Source of the DNA: Mesorhizobium loti R88b
Lineage (GTDB): Bacteria > Pseudomonadota > Alphaproteobacteria > Rhizobiales > Rhizobiaceae
DNA: 64,000 nt
Reading direction: 5' to 3'
Assembly (NCBI RefSeq): GCF_013170845.1
Contig: NZ_CP033367.1
Span: 6,511,001-6,575,000 of the forward strand
In this document: positions 1 through 9,462 of the stretch, piece by piece
How the letters are laid out: each line of letters opens with the position of its first letter
Position numbering within the stretch: position 1 is the first letter of the stretch
Made by a program: the position numbers and the translations under genes
The notes under the pieces: model-generated
Seen by the model: the letters and a program-made list of their open reading frames with translations, nothing else
Database searches by the model: none
Told to the model about the DNA's origin: nothing

Positions 1-94
1 CATCGCCGCCCTGTTTGTCCTCTACCGCCGCAACCCACTCGGTTGGGAACGGGCAGCAGGCGCCGAGGACGAGCCGGCCGAAGGCACCGCCTGA
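1..94 (+). CDS. C-terminal end of a probable PTS IIC membrane component (partial)
   Basis: An open frame enters from the left edge and stops with TGA at 92-94, giving about 30 residues that begin IAALFVLYRRNPLGWE and end in an acidic tail. The start is hydrophobic, then basic, as expected for the end of the last membrane helix of a transporter. It is followed in the same direction by galactitol-type IIA and IIB genes, so a IIC permease is the natural guess. The visible part is too short to prove the family. Confidence 0.45.
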   Translation, partial: IAALFVLYRRNPLGWERAAGAEDEPAEGTA

Positions 95-121
95 AACCGC
101 ATCGAACCTTCGATTTGAAAT

Positions 122-266
122 GATCGTGCGCCCTCCCCCAGAGCATGATGCCGAAAAGTGTGAAGCGGTTTTCGGACGACATCATGCTCTATCTCTTTGA
201 TTTAGAGCCGGATTCAGATTTCAGGTCGATCCGACCTGAAATCATCCGGCTCTAGGGCGCACGATC
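122..266. repeat. RIME-like palindromic intergenic element
   Basis: The element is bounded by a perfect 13-bp inverted repeat, GATCGTGCGCCCT at 122-134 and its complement at 254-266. Inside lie two hairpin units. The first pairs GAGCATGATG with CATCATGCTC and CGAAAA with TTTTCGG. The second pairs AGAGCCGGAT with ATCCGGCTCT and has an inner CAGGTCG/CGACCTG stem. This nested architecture is typical of short mosaic repeats spread through rhizobial genomes. It separates the probable IIC end from the IIA gene and could lower or stabilise expression across the junction. Confidence 0.75.
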
Positions 267-282
267 CATAACGGAGCAACAC

Positions 283-744
283 ATGTCTCACGGCCTTATG
301 CAGCTTCTGGATCCCGAGGCGATCGTGCTCGGTTCCGATGCCTCGACCAATGAGGAGATCATCCGCATCCTGGCTGGCCGGCTTGAGGCCCTTGGCTATG
401 TCAAAAGCTCCTATGCCGACGCGGTCGTGCGCCGCGAAATGACCATCCCGACAGGACTGCCGCTGGAACGCGCCGACAATGTCGCGGTGCCGCATACCGA
501 CCCGGAGCATGTGCTGAAGCCCGGCATTGCGATGGGCACGCTGAAGCGGCCCGTGATCTTCGCCAACATGGAAGACCCCGACGAGAAGCTGCCTGTCGGC
601 TTCGTCTTCCTGCTTGCCATCAATGACAAGGACAAGCAGATTGAAGCGCTGCAGTCCGTCATGGCCACCATCCAGAATCCAGAGGCATTGGACGGCTTGA
701 GGTCGGCCAGGACGCTTGACGACGTGCGTGCCGTTCTCGGCTGA
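283..744 (+). CDS. PTS sugar transporter subunit IIA (fructose/galactitol type)
   Basis: This 153-residue protein has the PTS EIIA-2 fold. The likely phosphorylated histidine is in AVPHTD, about residue 70, in the usual context for GatA- and FruA-type IIA domains. It would accept phosphate from HPr and pass it to the IIB protein encoded 19 bp downstream. A GGAG ribosome-binding site lies just before the ATG. Separate A and B subunits with no fused domains point to the galactitol family; the substrate cannot be read from the sequence. Enzyme I and HPr are not in the window. Confidence 0.85.
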   Translation: MSHGLMQLLDPEAIVLGSDASTNEEIIRILAGRLEALGYVKSSYADAVVRREMTIPTGLPLERADNVAVPHTDPEHVLKPGIAMGTLKRPVIFANMEDPDEKLPVGFVFLLAINDKDKQIEALQSVMATIQNPEALDGLRSARTLDDVRAVLG

Positions 745-763
745 AAACAAGGAGGAGCAAGAG

Positions 764-1051
764 ATGTCCAGACACAAAACAATTCTCTTTGCCTGCGGCA
801 CGGGCATAGCCACCTCGACGGCGGTCAATGTCGCGGTCACCGAGGCGATGAAGAAGCGCGGCCTCACCTTCAACGCGCAGCAGGCAAAGGCCACCGAAGT
901 GCCGGGGCTGGCCGACAGCGTCGACTTCATCGTCTCCACGACGCCGATCTCGGCTTCAGTGACCAAGCCGGTCATCAAGGGCCTCGCCTTCCTCACCGGC
1001 ATCGGCAAGGACAAGGTGCTGGACGAGATCGAGGCGCAGCTGCGCAAGTGA
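764..1051 (+). CDS. PTS galactitol-type subunit IIB
   Basis: A 95-residue cytoplasmic protein of the EIIB-gat family. The N-terminal P-loop ILFACGTGIATST holds the cysteine that carries phosphate from IIA to the incoming sugar. I chose the ATG at 764 because AAGGAGGAGC lies just before it and the P-loop then falls near residue 11, as in GatB proteins; an upstream in-frame ATG overlaps the IIA gene. It ends 42 bp before the convergent multicopper oxidase gene. With the IIA gene and the partial upstream gene it forms a IIC-IIA-IIB operon for a polyol or similar sugar. Confidence 0.88.
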   Translation: MSRHKTILFACGTGIATSTAVNVAVTEAMKKRGLTFNAQQAKATEVPGLADSVDFIVSTTPISASVTKPVIKGLAFLTGIGKDKVLDEIEAQLRK

Positions 1052-1093
1052 TGATCACAAGTGGTCGCGGAAGCTGACGCCTCCGCTCCAGAC

Positions 1094-2488
1094 TCAAACC
1101 ACCCTGATATAGCTCGTCATGCCTGATTTCTGATGCTCGATGATGTGGCAATGCAGCAGCCAGTCGCCGGGATTGTCGGCGACGAAGCCGAGCTGGACCT
1201 TCTCGTTGGGCTGGATGAGATAGGTGTCGGAAATCAGCGGCTGAACGGGCCGCGTCGAGGATGACAGCACCTTGAAGCTCATGCCATGCAGATGCATCGG
1301 ATGCGATTGCGGTGTCAGGTTTTCCATGTCGATGACATAGCTCTTGCCGAGCTTCAGCTCGGCCAAAGGTGCGGTCGGGTCCGGCGTATCGCCCGGCCAC
1401 GGCACCTTGTTGATGGCCCAGAAACTGTAGCCGAGTGAGCCGCAGATACCGTCGCTCGGAGTGTTTTCGGCGGTGGCGCTGAGCGCCAGCGAAATATGCT
1501 GGGCGGCGGCGAGATCGACCTCCGCCACCGGATTCACTTCAAGCGGAGCAACATCGCGGACATCCCGCTTGAGCGAGCTGCCGGTCGCATGGAAGGTCGC
1601 CAGAACCTTAGGCTTGGTGCCCCTGACATCCCGCAGGCTGACGATCGCGCCCTCTTGGTCGGGCATGCGGATGGCAAGCTCCATGCGCTGGCCGGGTCCA
1701 AGCAGCAAGGCGTCGGGCGAAAAACGCTCCGGCACCGGATTGCCATCCAGCGCCATAACGACCGCCTCCGCACCGTCGACGCGAAAGGCATAGATGCGGG
1801 TGACATCGGTGATGGCGACGCGCAGACGCACCAGCCCGCCGGCGGGTGCGTCGTATTGCGGCTGGTCGAGCCAGTTGGCGGTGCGCACCGTGCCGTAGGT
1901 GCCAGTCCTTGCGGCATCGCGCGGCCGGAACTGGTCGATGAACTGGGCGTCGTCGCCGAGGCGCCAATCGCGCAGATTGAGGACGAATTCGGCGTCGAAT
2001 TTCGGATCGCTGGGGTTCTCGACCACGATCACACCGGTCAGGCCGTGCCCCATCTGCTCCAGCGTGTTGCAATGCGGGTGATACCAGAAGGTACCGGCGT
2101 CCGGCGGGGTGAAGGCGTAGTCGAAATGATCGCCGGTGTAGACGTAAGGCTGGACCAGGAAGGGCACGCCATCCATCTTGTTTGGAACGCGAATGCCGTG
2201 CCAGTGGATGGTCGTCGGATCGTCGATGGCATTGACCAGGCGCGCGGCGAACGGCCCACCCTTTTTCATCCGCAGCACCGGCGGCATTCCGGCGTTGCCA
2301 TAGGTCAGCACATTGTTGGTCGCGCCGACATCCATCAGCTTCGCCTGGACTTTCGCCGTCTGCAGCACCAGCGGCTCCGGCGTGGCTGCGGCCAGACTGC
2401 CAAGCCTGCCGATCGCGGCAAGTCCGACACCGCTGACACCAGCGACGGCGGCGGTTTTCAAGAGCCTGCGGCGTGTAAAGACGGTCAT
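1094..2488 (-). CDS. Tat-exported multicopper oxidase
   Basis: A 464-residue three-domain multicopper oxidase. The N-terminus has a twin-arginine signal (TRRRLLKTAAV, then a hydrophobic stretch and an Ala-rich cleavage region near residue 35), so it should fold in the cytoplasm and be exported. The copper ligands are present in order: HWHG near 95, HPHC near 137, HPMHLHG near 400 and HCHIIEH near 446, followed by a Met as probable axial ligand of the type 1 copper. The family oxidises phenols, metals or siderophores with oxygen; this substrate is unknown. No copper-resistance genes adjoin it. A TetR gene lies about 200 bp upstream on the same strand. Confidence 0.92.
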   Translation of the reverse strand: MTVFTRRRLLKTAAVAGVSGVGLAAIGRLGSLAAATPEPLVLQTAKVQAKLMDVGATNNVLTYGNAGMPPVLRMKKGGPFAARLVNAIDDPTTIHWHGIRVPNKMDGVPFLVQPYVYTGDHFDYAFTPPDAGTFWYHPHCNTLEQMGHGLTGVIVVENPSDPKFDAEFVLNLRDWRLGDDAQFIDQFRPRDAARTGTYGTVRTANWLDQPQYDAPAGGLVRLRVAITDVTRIYAFRVDGAEAVVMALDGNPVPERFSPDALLLGPGQRMELAIRMPDQEGAIVSLRDVRGTKPKVLATFHATGSSLKRDVRDVAPLEVNPVAEVDLAAAQHISLALSATAENTPSDGICGSLGYSFWAINKVPWPGDTPDPTAPLAELKLGKSYVIDMENLTPQSHPMHLHGMSFKVLSSSTRPVQPLISDTYLIQPNEKVQLGFVADNPGDWLLHCHIIEHQKSGMTSYIRVV

Positions 2489-2686
2489 TCAAGCTCCAAT
2501 TGCGAGGACGAGTACCCGGACTCTACCGCCGCCTTGGATCATGCGCGAGCCGGCGATGCAAATGCCAATGTTGGCACACCGCATCCCGATGCCCGGCTGC
2601 CGTTCACAGGAAGCGACGCCGCAAAAAACGACAGGCGCGGACGGGCAATCGACCGCAAGACGGATCGCCGGCGGAGAGGAGCGTGA

Positions 2687-3319
2687 CTATTTCGACCGCA
2701 CCCCATAGGCGGCAAGGAAGGCTTCAACCGAGGCGTCGGCATGCCGCTCAAGGTCGGCCTTCGAGCGCGGGTTGCGTCCGGTGAACATGGCTTCGTTCAT
2801 GGGGATCCAGAGCAGCATTCCGAAGAGATGACTGGCCGCCAAACGGGGATCGCTGGTCTGCAGCAGGCCCCGACTGGTGAGCTTTTGAAAACATGAAGCC
2901 ACCGAGGCCAGCATGCGCTCAAAGCCTTTTTCGTACCAGCTGCGGCCAAGCTGCGGCATCCGATCCGCATTGGCGATAATCAGACGCCGCAGCTTCAGCA
3001 GCTCGTCGTCCATCAGCGTCGTTGTCATGCGTCGGGCGAGCTGCTGCAGGCCGCCCTCCATGAATTTCGCCTCGGAAAGCAGCATGGTGACGGACTCGAC
3101 AATGTCGTTGGTCTGGCTGGCGGTCGACTCGACGACTTCGGTGAAAAGCGTCTCCTTGTCCTTGAAATGCTTGTAGACGGTCTGCTTGGAAGCCCCCGCC
3201 TTGGTGGCGATTTCCTCCATGCTGGTTCCGTCATAGCCCTTGGCGATGAACGCCGCCGTGGCCGCCTCGATGATTTCCCGATCCTTGCGGGCCGACCTGG
3301 TTTCACCATTATTTTCCAT
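2687..3319 (-). CDS. TetR/AcrR family transcriptional regulator
   Basis: About 210 residues with the N-terminal TetR helix-turn-helix (GYDGTSMEEIATKAGASKQT, then VYKHFKDKETLF), about residues 25-70, and a C-terminal ligand/dimer domain. I prefer the ATG at 3319 (MENNGETRSARK); another in-frame ATG lies at 3331. The gene diverges from a VOC-family gene, and the gap holds strong palindromes, so it probably represses itself and that neighbour. The multicopper oxidase gene downstream may or may not be in the same unit. The effector is unknown. Confidence 0.9.
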   Translation of the reverse strand: MENNGETRSARKDREIIEAATAAFIAKGYDGTSMEEIATKAGASKQTVYKHFKDKETLFTEVVESTASQTNDIVESVTMLLSEAKFMEGGLQQLARRMTTTLMDDELLKLRRLIIANADRMPQLGRSWYEKGFERMLASVASCFQKLTSRGLLQTSDPRLAASHLFGMLLWIPMNEAMFTGRNPRSKADLERHADASVEAFLAAYGVRSK

Positions 3320-3334
3320 AGCGCCCTTCAACCA

Positions 3335-3394
3335 GTACTAGACGGTACCGTTCCCGCGTGGTAGCCATTGCCACAGTACTAGACTGACTAGTAC
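3335..3394. promoter_or_regulatory. Palindromic operators between the TetR and VOC genes
   Basis: GTACTAG-ACTGA-CTAGTAC at 3376-3394 is a perfect 7+7 palindrome with a 5-bp centre. A second copy, GTAC-TAGACG-GTAC at 3335-3348, begins with the same GTACTAG half-site. One lies next to the start of each divergent gene. Their size and placement fit binding by the TetR dimer. Confidence 0.7.
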
Positions 3395-3421
3395 CCGTCA
3401 ACGAAAGCAAGGCTTGAACCG

Positions 3422-3826
3422 ATGAGCAAAATGATCTTCCTCAATCTGCCGGTGCGCGATCTGCAGGCGGCTACCAAGTTCTATCTCGCGATCGGCGGCA
3501 CGCTCAATCCGCAATTCTCCAACGACCAGGCCAGCTCGATCATGTTCTCCGAAGCGATCGGGGTGATGTTGCTGACCCACCAGCACTACGGCCAGTTCAC
3601 AGCACGCCCGATCGGCGACGCCAACCGGGACAGCCAGATGTTGATCGCACTTACCGTCGACAGCAAGGACGAGGTCAATGCCGTCATCGAGAAGGGCGTA
3701 ACGGCAGGCGGCCGCGCCGATCCCAATCCGGCGCAGGATCTCGGCTTCATGTTCAACCGCCACATCGAGGATCCGGACGGCAATGTGTGGGAGTTTTTGT
3801 GGATGAATCCCGCCGCGATGCAGTAG
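3422..3826 (+). CDS. VOC (glyoxalase/bleomycin-resistance) family protein
   Basis: A 134-residue single-domain protein with two beta-alpha-beta-beta-beta units. The N-terminal MIFLNLPVRDLQAATKFY and C-terminal HIEDPDGNVWEFLWM are characteristic of the VOC superfamily, in which such proteins are metal-dependent lyases, isomerases or dioxygenases, or simply ligand binders. The second half keeps the metal-ligand style DPDGNVWE. It sits alone and divergent from a TetR repressor, so it is probably induced by the repressor's ligand. The substrate is unknown. Confidence 0.85.
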   Translation: MSKMIFLNLPVRDLQAATKFYLAIGGTLNPQFSNDQASSIMFSEAIGVMLLTHQHYGQFTARPIGDANRDSQMLIALTVDSKDEVNAVIEKGVTAGGRADPNPAQDLGFMFNRHIEDPDGNVWEFLWMNPAAMQ

Positions 3827-3974
3827 GCTGTCTGAATAAAGCCGCGTGGAAACACTGGCGAAAAGAGCGATTGGCACTGCCTGTCGCTTCTACGCGTGCA
3901 AGCGGCGACATCGCCACTCAGATGCCACGGCCGCACACGGTTCGCGACCTGGTCGCGCTCCACCCAAATGAATG

Positions 3975-5405
3975 TCACTGCCCGCGTGCGGTTCGATAGG
4001 CCGCCAATGCCCTGTCCCTCGCCATGGCATGGTCAACGATCGGCTGCGGGTAGTCCCTTCCAAGCGTCAAACCAGACTGCCGCATGACATCGGCCGGCGC
4101 CTCCCACGGGCGATGAAGATATTTGTCGGGCAGCTTGGCGAGTTCCGGGACGTATTGGCGGACATAGGTGCCCTTGGGATCAAACTTCTCGCCTTGCAGC
4201 ACGGGATTGAAGATGCGGAAGTAAGGGGCGGCGTCGGCGCCCGATCCCGCAACCCACTGCCAGCTCGCGGGATTGCTTGCGGCATCTGCATCGACCAGCG
4301 TGTCCCAGAACCATTTCTCACCCTCGCGCCAGTCGATCAGCAGGTCCTTGATCAGGAACGAAGCCGCGATCATGCGGACGCGATTGTGCATATAGCCGGT
4401 TTGCCAGAGCTCGCGCAGACCAGCATCGACGATGGGATAGCCGGTCAGTCCATGCTGCCACGCCTTCAGTTCGGCCGCGGCCGCCTGCCATTTGAACGCA
4501 TCGAATTCCTCGCGGATGTTTTCGCTGTGAAGTTTGGGCAGATTGAACAGGAGATGATAGGAGAACTCGCGCCAGCCGAGTTCCTTCCTGAAGGTGTCGG
4601 CATCGCCTGAGCGCTTGCGGCTGACGGCGGCCATGATCTGGAATGGCGTGATCTCGCCATGCGCGAGATGCGGCGAAAGGCAAGACGTAGCGTCCTCGCC
4701 GGGAAAGTCGCGGCCCTCGGCATAGCCATCGAGGCGGTCTTCGATAAATGTTTCGAGCTGCTGCCGCGCCCCCTGCTCGCCAGGCTGCCAGCGTTTGGCA
4801 AGTCCGCCCGACCAATCCGGATTTTTCGGCAGGAGCTCGAGCGCATCGAGCGGATCGGCGTGGAGCCTTCCATTCCAGCCGGCGAGCTTATCCGGCGCAT
4901 CGACCGGATCGCGATGTTCGAGATCAGCCAGCTTCCGGTAGAATGGCGTGAACACCTTGTAGAAATCGCCCGATTGCGTCCGAAGCCGCGATGGCTCATG
5001 CAGCAGGAAACCGTCGAAACTCTCCGCCACGAAGCCATCCTTGCGCAGCTTCGCCATCATGGCCTTGTCGGTTTCGATGTCGGCCGGCGCATAGCGACGG
5101 TTCCAGAACACCGAAGCGGCCTTTGTCGTGCCGATGGCGTCGGAGACGATCGTCTCCGTCGCGCCTTGCCTAAGGATAAGTCGCGCGCCCAATGCCTCGA
5201 TGTCTCGCGCGAGCGCATGAAGCGAATGGTGCAGCCACCAACGGCTGGCGCCGCCCTTGCGGCGCGTCAGCTTTGCCTCCTCGTCGAGGATGAACAGCGG
5301 GACGACAGGCCTGCCAGTCGCTGCGGCCGCCGAAAGAGCGCGGTTGTCGCGGACCCGAAGATCGTTGCGAAACAAGACGAGGATCGGGGCTTCACTATCT
5401 GTCAT
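3975..5405 (-). CDS. phrB: Deoxyribodipyrimidine photolyase
   Basis: About 476 residues from the preferred ATG at 5405 (MTDSEAPILVLFRNDLR); an upstream in-frame start would add 22 residues. The N-terminal alpha/beta domain carries the antenna-chromophore fold (FRNDLRVRDNRAL) and the C-terminal helical domain binds FAD. The family signatures are GWREFSYHLL, TGYPIVDAGLRELWQTGYMHNRVRM and the Trp-rich WQWVAGSGADAAPYFRIFNP. It repairs UV-induced cyclobutane pyrimidine dimers using light. It is a single gene with no visible LexA site, reading toward the VOC gene and followed by about 150 bp without a gene. Confidence 0.95.
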   Translation of the reverse strand: MTDSEAPILVLFRNDLRVRDNRALSAAAATGRPVVPLFILDEEAKLTRRKGGASRWWLHHSLHALARDIEALGARLILRQGATETIVSDAIGTTKAASVFWNRRYAPADIETDKAMMAKLRKDGFVAESFDGFLLHEPSRLRTQSGDFYKVFTPFYRKLADLEHRDPVDAPDKLAGWNGRLHADPLDALELLPKNPDWSGGLAKRWQPGEQGARQQLETFIEDRLDGYAEGRDFPGEDATSCLSPHLAHGEITPFQIMAAVSRKRSGDADTFRKELGWREFSYHLLFNLPKLHSENIREEFDAFKWQAAAAELKAWQHGLTGYPIVDAGLRELWQTGYMHNRVRMIAASFLIKDLLIDWREGEKWFWDTLVDADAASNPASWQWVAGSGADAAPYFRIFNPVLQGEKFDPKGTYVRQYVPELAKLPDKYLHRPWEAPADVMRQSGLTLGRDYPQPIVDHAMARDRALAAYRTARGQ

Positions 5406-5529
5406 GCAGCAGACTCCGGCGCGGTCCATAAGGCGTCCCTGCGGACCGACGCCGACCATACTTTCGATCAAATTAGGTTAAGGTCGTTAAAGGCAAGAGC
5501 CGAGTATGCCTTTTAAGGGCGGCAAGCGC

Positions 5530-8500
5530 CTACTCCGCCGCCTCGGCATGATGCACGGGCACATAGTTGAGGATCGGGCCGAGCCAGCGCTCGACCTCGG
5601 CCAAGGGCATGTCCTTGCGACGGGCATAATCCTCGACCTGGTCGCGCTCGACCTTGGCGACGCCGAAATAATAGCTTTCGGGATGCGAGAGATAGATGCC
5701 GGAGACCGACGAGCCCGGCCACATCGCGTAGCTTTCGGTGAGGCTGACGCCGGCATTGCGCTCGCCGTCGAGCAACCGGAACAATGTCGCCTTCTCGGTG
5801 TGGTCGGGCTGCGCCGGATAGCCGGGTGCCGGGCGGATGCCGCGATAGGGCTCGCCGATCAGTTCGTCGGGGGCAAGCTTCTCATCGGCCGCATAGCCCC
5901 AGAACTCCTTGCGCACCTTCTCGTGCATGCGCTCGGCAAAGGCTTCGGCAAAACGATCGGCCAGCGCCTTGACCATGATCGAGGAATAATCGTCGTTGGC
6001 CCGCTCGAAACGCTCTGATATCGCCACTTCCTCGATGCCGGCGGTGACGATGAAGCCGCCGATATAGTCAGACTTGCCGCTCTCGGCCGGCGCGACGAAA
6101 TCCGACAGTGCGACATTGGCCTTGCCGTCGCGCTTGGTCAATTGCTGGCGCAGCGTGAAGAAGGTCGCCAGCTCCTGCGAGCGCCCCTCGTCCGTGAACA
6201 GCCTGATGTCGTCACCGACGGCATTGGCCGGCCAGAAGCCGATCACGCCGCGCGGCGCGAACCATTTTTCCGCGATGATCTTCTTCAGCATCGCCTGCGC
6301 GTCCTCGAACAGCTGGCGCGCGGCGGGTCCCTGCGCCTCGTCATCGAGGATCTTGGGATAGCGGCCTTTCAGCTCCCAGGTCTGGAAGAACGGTGTCCAG
6401 TCGATATAGCCAGCAAGCTCCGTCAGGTCCCAGTTCTCGAACACTTTTACGCCTGTGAAGGACGGCTTCGGCGGCTCGTAAGCCGACCAGTCGACCTTGT
6501 GGGCATTGGCCCTCGCTCTGGCCAGCGGCAACCGCTGTTTGTCGGCTTCGGAACGGGCATGCGCGTCGGCGACCTTCTTGTACTCCGCCCGCACCGTGTC
6601 GACGTAATCGGCCTTGCCGTCGTTGGACAGCAACGCGGCGACCACGCCGACCGCCCGGCCGGCATCGGTGACATAGACCGTCTGTCCCCTGGCGTAGCGT
6701 GGATGGATTTTCACCGCCGTGTGCACGCGGCTTGTCGTCGCGCCACCGATCAGCAGCGGAATATCAAACCCCTCGCGCTCCATCTCGGCGGCCATGTGCA
6801 CCATCTCGTCCAGCGATGGCGTGATCAGGCCGGACAGGCCGATGATGTCGACTTGTCTGTCGCGCGCCGTCTGCAGGATCTTCGCCGCCGGCACCATGAC
6901 GCCGAGATCGATAATCTCGTAATTGTTGCATGCCAAAACCACGCCGACGATGTTCTTGCCGATGTCATGGACGTCGCCCTTCACCGTCGCCATCAGGATT
7001 TTTCCAGCCGTCTGGCGCTCGCCATTGTCGATGCCATTGGCGGCGTTGGCCAGTTTTTCCGCCTCCATATGCGGCAGCAGCCCGGCCACCGCCTGCTTCA
7101 TCACACGCGCCGACTTAACCACTTGCGGCAGGAACATTTTTCCGGCGCCGAACAGGTCGCCGACGACATTCATGCCGGCCATTAGCGGGCCTTCGATGAC
7201 ATGCAACGGGCGCTCGGCGGCGAGCCGCGCTTCCTCGGTGTCGGCGTCGATGAATTCGGTGATGCCGTTGACCAGCGCATGCGAAATGCGCTGCTCGACC
7301 GTCCATTCGCGCCAGGCGAGATCGCGCTCCTGCGCTTCCTTGCCGGCCGTGCCCTTGAAGCGTTCGGCGATCTCCAGCATGCGCTCGGTGGCGGTGCCGC
7401 CGGCCCTGGGCACGCGGTTCAGCACGACATCCTCGCAGGCCTCGCGCAGCTCCGGCTCGATCGTGTCGTAGACGGCGAGCTGGCCGGCATTGACGATGCC
7501 CATGTCCATGCCGCGCTGGATGGCATGGTAGAGGAACACCGCATGCATGGCCTCGCGCACCGGCTCGTTGCCACGGAACGAGAAGGACAGGTTCGAGACG
7601 CCGCCGGAGATATGGACATGCGGCAGCGTCGAGGTGATCTCGCCGGTGGCTTCGATGAAATCGACGCCGTAATTGTCGTGCTCCTCAATGCCGGTAGCGA
7701 CCGCGAAGACATTGGGGTCGAAGACGATGTCTTCGGGCGGAAAGCCGGCCTGTTCGGTCAACAGCTTGTAGGCGCGGGTGCAGATCTCGACCTTGCGCGC
7801 TTTGGTGTCCGCCTGGCCGGCCTCGTCGAAGGCCATGACCACCGCCGCCGCGCCATAGGCGCGCACCAGTCTCGCATGATGCAGGAATGCTTCCTCGCCT
7901 TCCTTCATCGAGATGGAATTGACCAGCGGCTTGCCCTGCACGCATTTCAGGCCCTCCTCGATGATCTCCCATTTCGAGGAGTCGACCATCACCGGTACGC
8001 GCGCGATATCCGGTTCGGCGGCGATCAGGTTGAGATACTCAACCATCGCCTTCTTGGAATCGATGAGGCCTTCATCCATGTTGATGTCGATGATCTGCGC
8101 GCCGTTGGCGACCTGGTCGCGCGCCACGTCGAGCGCGGGGACATAGTTGCCCGCCGTGATCAGTTTTCGGAACTTGGCCGAGCCGGTGACATTGGTGCGC
8201 TCGCCGACATTGACGAAGGGAATTTCGTCAGTGAGCGTGAACGGCTCCAGGCCGGACAGGCGCATCTTACGCTCGATCTCGGGAATTGCGCGCGGCGGAT
8301 ATTTTTTGACCGCCTCGGCGATCGCCCGGATGTGCTCGGGCGTCGAGCCACAGCAACCGCCGACGACATTGACTAGCCCCTCTTTGGCAAAATCCTCGAT
8401 CTGCTGGGCCATGAATTCCGGGCTCTCGTCATAGCGGCCGAATTCATTGGGCAGGCCGGCATTCGGATAGGCACAGACAAACGTGTCGGCGGCGCCTGAA

Positions 8501-9339
8501 ATCTCGGCCAGATGGGCGCGCATGGCGTTGGCGCCGAGCGCGCAGTTCAAGCCAATGGTGAAGGGGCTGGCATGGCGCACCGAATGCCAGAAGGCGGTCG
8601 GCGTCTGGCCCGACAGGGTGCGGCCGGAGAGATCGGTGATGGTGCCGGAAATCATCACCGGCAGATGCACGCCCTTCTCGAGAAAAATCTCATTGCAGGC
8701 GAAGATCGCCGCCTTGGCGTTCAGCGTGTCGAAGATGGTCTCGATCAGGATGATGTCGGCGCCGCCATCGATCAGGCCGCGCAACTGCTCGCCATAGGCC
8801 AGGCGCAATTCGTCGAAGGTCACCGCGCGATAGCCGGGATTGTTGACATCGGGCGACATTGAGGCGGTGCGGTTGGTCGGCCCCAGCGCGCCGGCGACGA
8901 AGCGGCGCTTGCCGTCTTCCTGCTCGGCCCGGATGGCGGCGCGCCGCACCAGCCGCGCACCATCGCGGTTCAGTGCGTAGACCGCATCCTCCATGCCGTA
9001 GTCTGCCTGGGCGATCGAAGTCGAGGAGAAGGTGTTGGTCTCCAGAATGTCGGCGCCAGCGATGGCATATTGATAATGGATCTCCTCGATCGCTTTCGGC
9101 TGCGTCAGGATCAGAAGATCGTTGTTGCCCTGCTGGTGGCAGGCGCAACCGGCGAAGGCCTCGCCACGGAAATGCTCTTCGTCGAAGCCGAGACCCTGGA
9201 TCTGCGTACCCATGGCGCCGTCGAGGACAAGGATGCGCTCGCGCGCCGCCGCGGTGAGTGCCGCAAGCACTTCCGAACCGTCGGGCTTGGCCGCGACGGG
9301 ACCGAACAAAACGTCCAGCGATGCAGAATTCTGCGACAT
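5530..9339 (-). CDS. metH: Cobalamin-dependent methionine synthase
   Basis: Full-length at 1269 residues. In order: the homocysteine-binding domain ([13 protein letters not shown], zinc cysteines ending in GGCCGST), the methyl-THF domain ([16 protein letters not shown]), the cobalamin cap and Rossmann domain with the base-off motif [11 protein letters not shown], and the C-terminal SAM reactivation domain ([12 protein letters not shown]). It transfers the methyl group from methyltetrahydrofolate to homocysteine. It is monocistronic here. A 20-bp palindrome 35 bp upstream suggests control by a dedicated repressor. No metF or SAH hydrolase gene lies in the window. Confidence 0.98.
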   Translation of the reverse strand: MSQNSASLDVLFGPVAAKPDGSEVLAALTAAARERILVLDGAMGTQIQGLGFDEEHFRGEAFAGCACHQQGNNDLLILTQPKAIEEIHYQYAIAGADILETNTFSSTSIAQADYGMEDAVYALNRDGARLVRRAAIRAEQEDGKRRFVAGALGPTNRTASMSPDVNNPGYRAVTFDELRLAYGEQLRGLIDGGADIILIETIFDTLNAKAAIFACNEIFLEKGVHLPVMISGTITDLSGRTLSGQTPTAFWHSVRHASPFTIGLNCALGANAMRAHLAEISGAADTFVCAYPNAGLPNEFGRYDESPEFMAQQIEDFAKEGLVNVVGGCCGSTPEHIRAIAEAVKKYPPRAIPEIERKMRLSGLEPFTLTDEIPFVNVGERTNVTGSAKFRKLITAGNYVPALDVARDQVANGAQIIDINMDEGLIDSKKAMVEYLNLIAAEPDIARVPVMVDSSKWEIIEEGLKCVQGKPLVNSISMKEGEEAFLHHARLVRAYGAAAVVMAFDEAGQADTKARKVEICTRAYKLLTEQAGFPPEDIVFDPNVFAVATGIEEHDNYGVDFIEATGEITSTLPHVHISGGVSNLSFSFRGNEPVREAMHAVFLYHAIQRGMDMGIVNAGQLAVYDTIEPELREACEDVVLNRVPRAGGTATERMLEIAERFKGTAGKEAQERDLAWREWTVEQRISHALVNGITEFIDADTEEARLAAERPLHVIEGPLMAGMNVVGDLFGAGKMFLPQVVKSARVMKQAVAGLLPHMEAEKLANAANGIDNGERQTAGKILMATVKGDVHDIGKNIVGVVLACNNYEIIDLGVMVPAAKILQTARDRQVDIIGLSGLITPSLDEMVHMAAEMEREGFDIPLLIGGATTSRVHTAVKIHPRYARGQTVYVTDAGRAVGVVAALLSNDGKADYVDTVRAEYKKVADAHARSEADKQRLPLARARANAHKVDWSAYEPPKPSFTGVKVFENWDLTELAGYIDWTPFFQTWELKGRYPKILDDEAQGPAARQLFEDAQAMLKKIIAEKWFAPRGVIGFWPANAVGDDIRLFTDEGRSQELATFFTLRQQLTKRDGKANVALSDFVAPAESGKSDYIGGFIVTAGIEEVAISERFERANDDYSSIMVKALADRFAEAFAERMHEKVRKEFWGYAADEKLAPDELIGEPYRGIRPAPGYPAQPDHTEKATLFRLLDGERNAGVSLTESYAMWPGSSVSGIYLSHPESYYFGVAKVERDQVEDYARRKDMPLAEVERWLGPILNYVPVHHAEAAE

Positions 9340-9373
9340 TTTTTATCCTTGGGGCGACAAGCACCATTCTGTC

Positions 9374-9393
9374 ACATAAGGATATCTTTATGT
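9374..9393. promoter_or_regulatory. Palindromic operator upstream of metH (SahR-like)
   Basis: ACATAAGGATATCTTTATGT is a 20-bp palindrome with one mismatched pair, centred on GATATC, 35-54 bp upstream of the metH ATG. From memory, the ArsR-family SAH-responsive repressor SahR recognises AT-rich sites centred on GATATC upstream of methionine-cycle genes in proteobacteria. The assignment to SahR is inference; the palindrome is directly visible. Confidence 0.6.
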
Positions 9394-9462
9394 CAACATA
9401 CGCTGCATGCTCACCATTGTCACGCGACGTTGCCTCGTCGACCGGGGCGCAGCCCTCCAGCG

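Noticed and set aside
1496..2686. Long open frame opposite the multicopper oxidase gene
   Set aside because: The antisense frame has no recognisable domain, and the multicopper oxidase frame keeps all copper ligands. Long antisense frames are common in high-GC DNA.
7201..8376. Long open frame opposite metH
   Set aside because: It mirrors the codon bias of metH and has no domain; metH is intact over its whole length.
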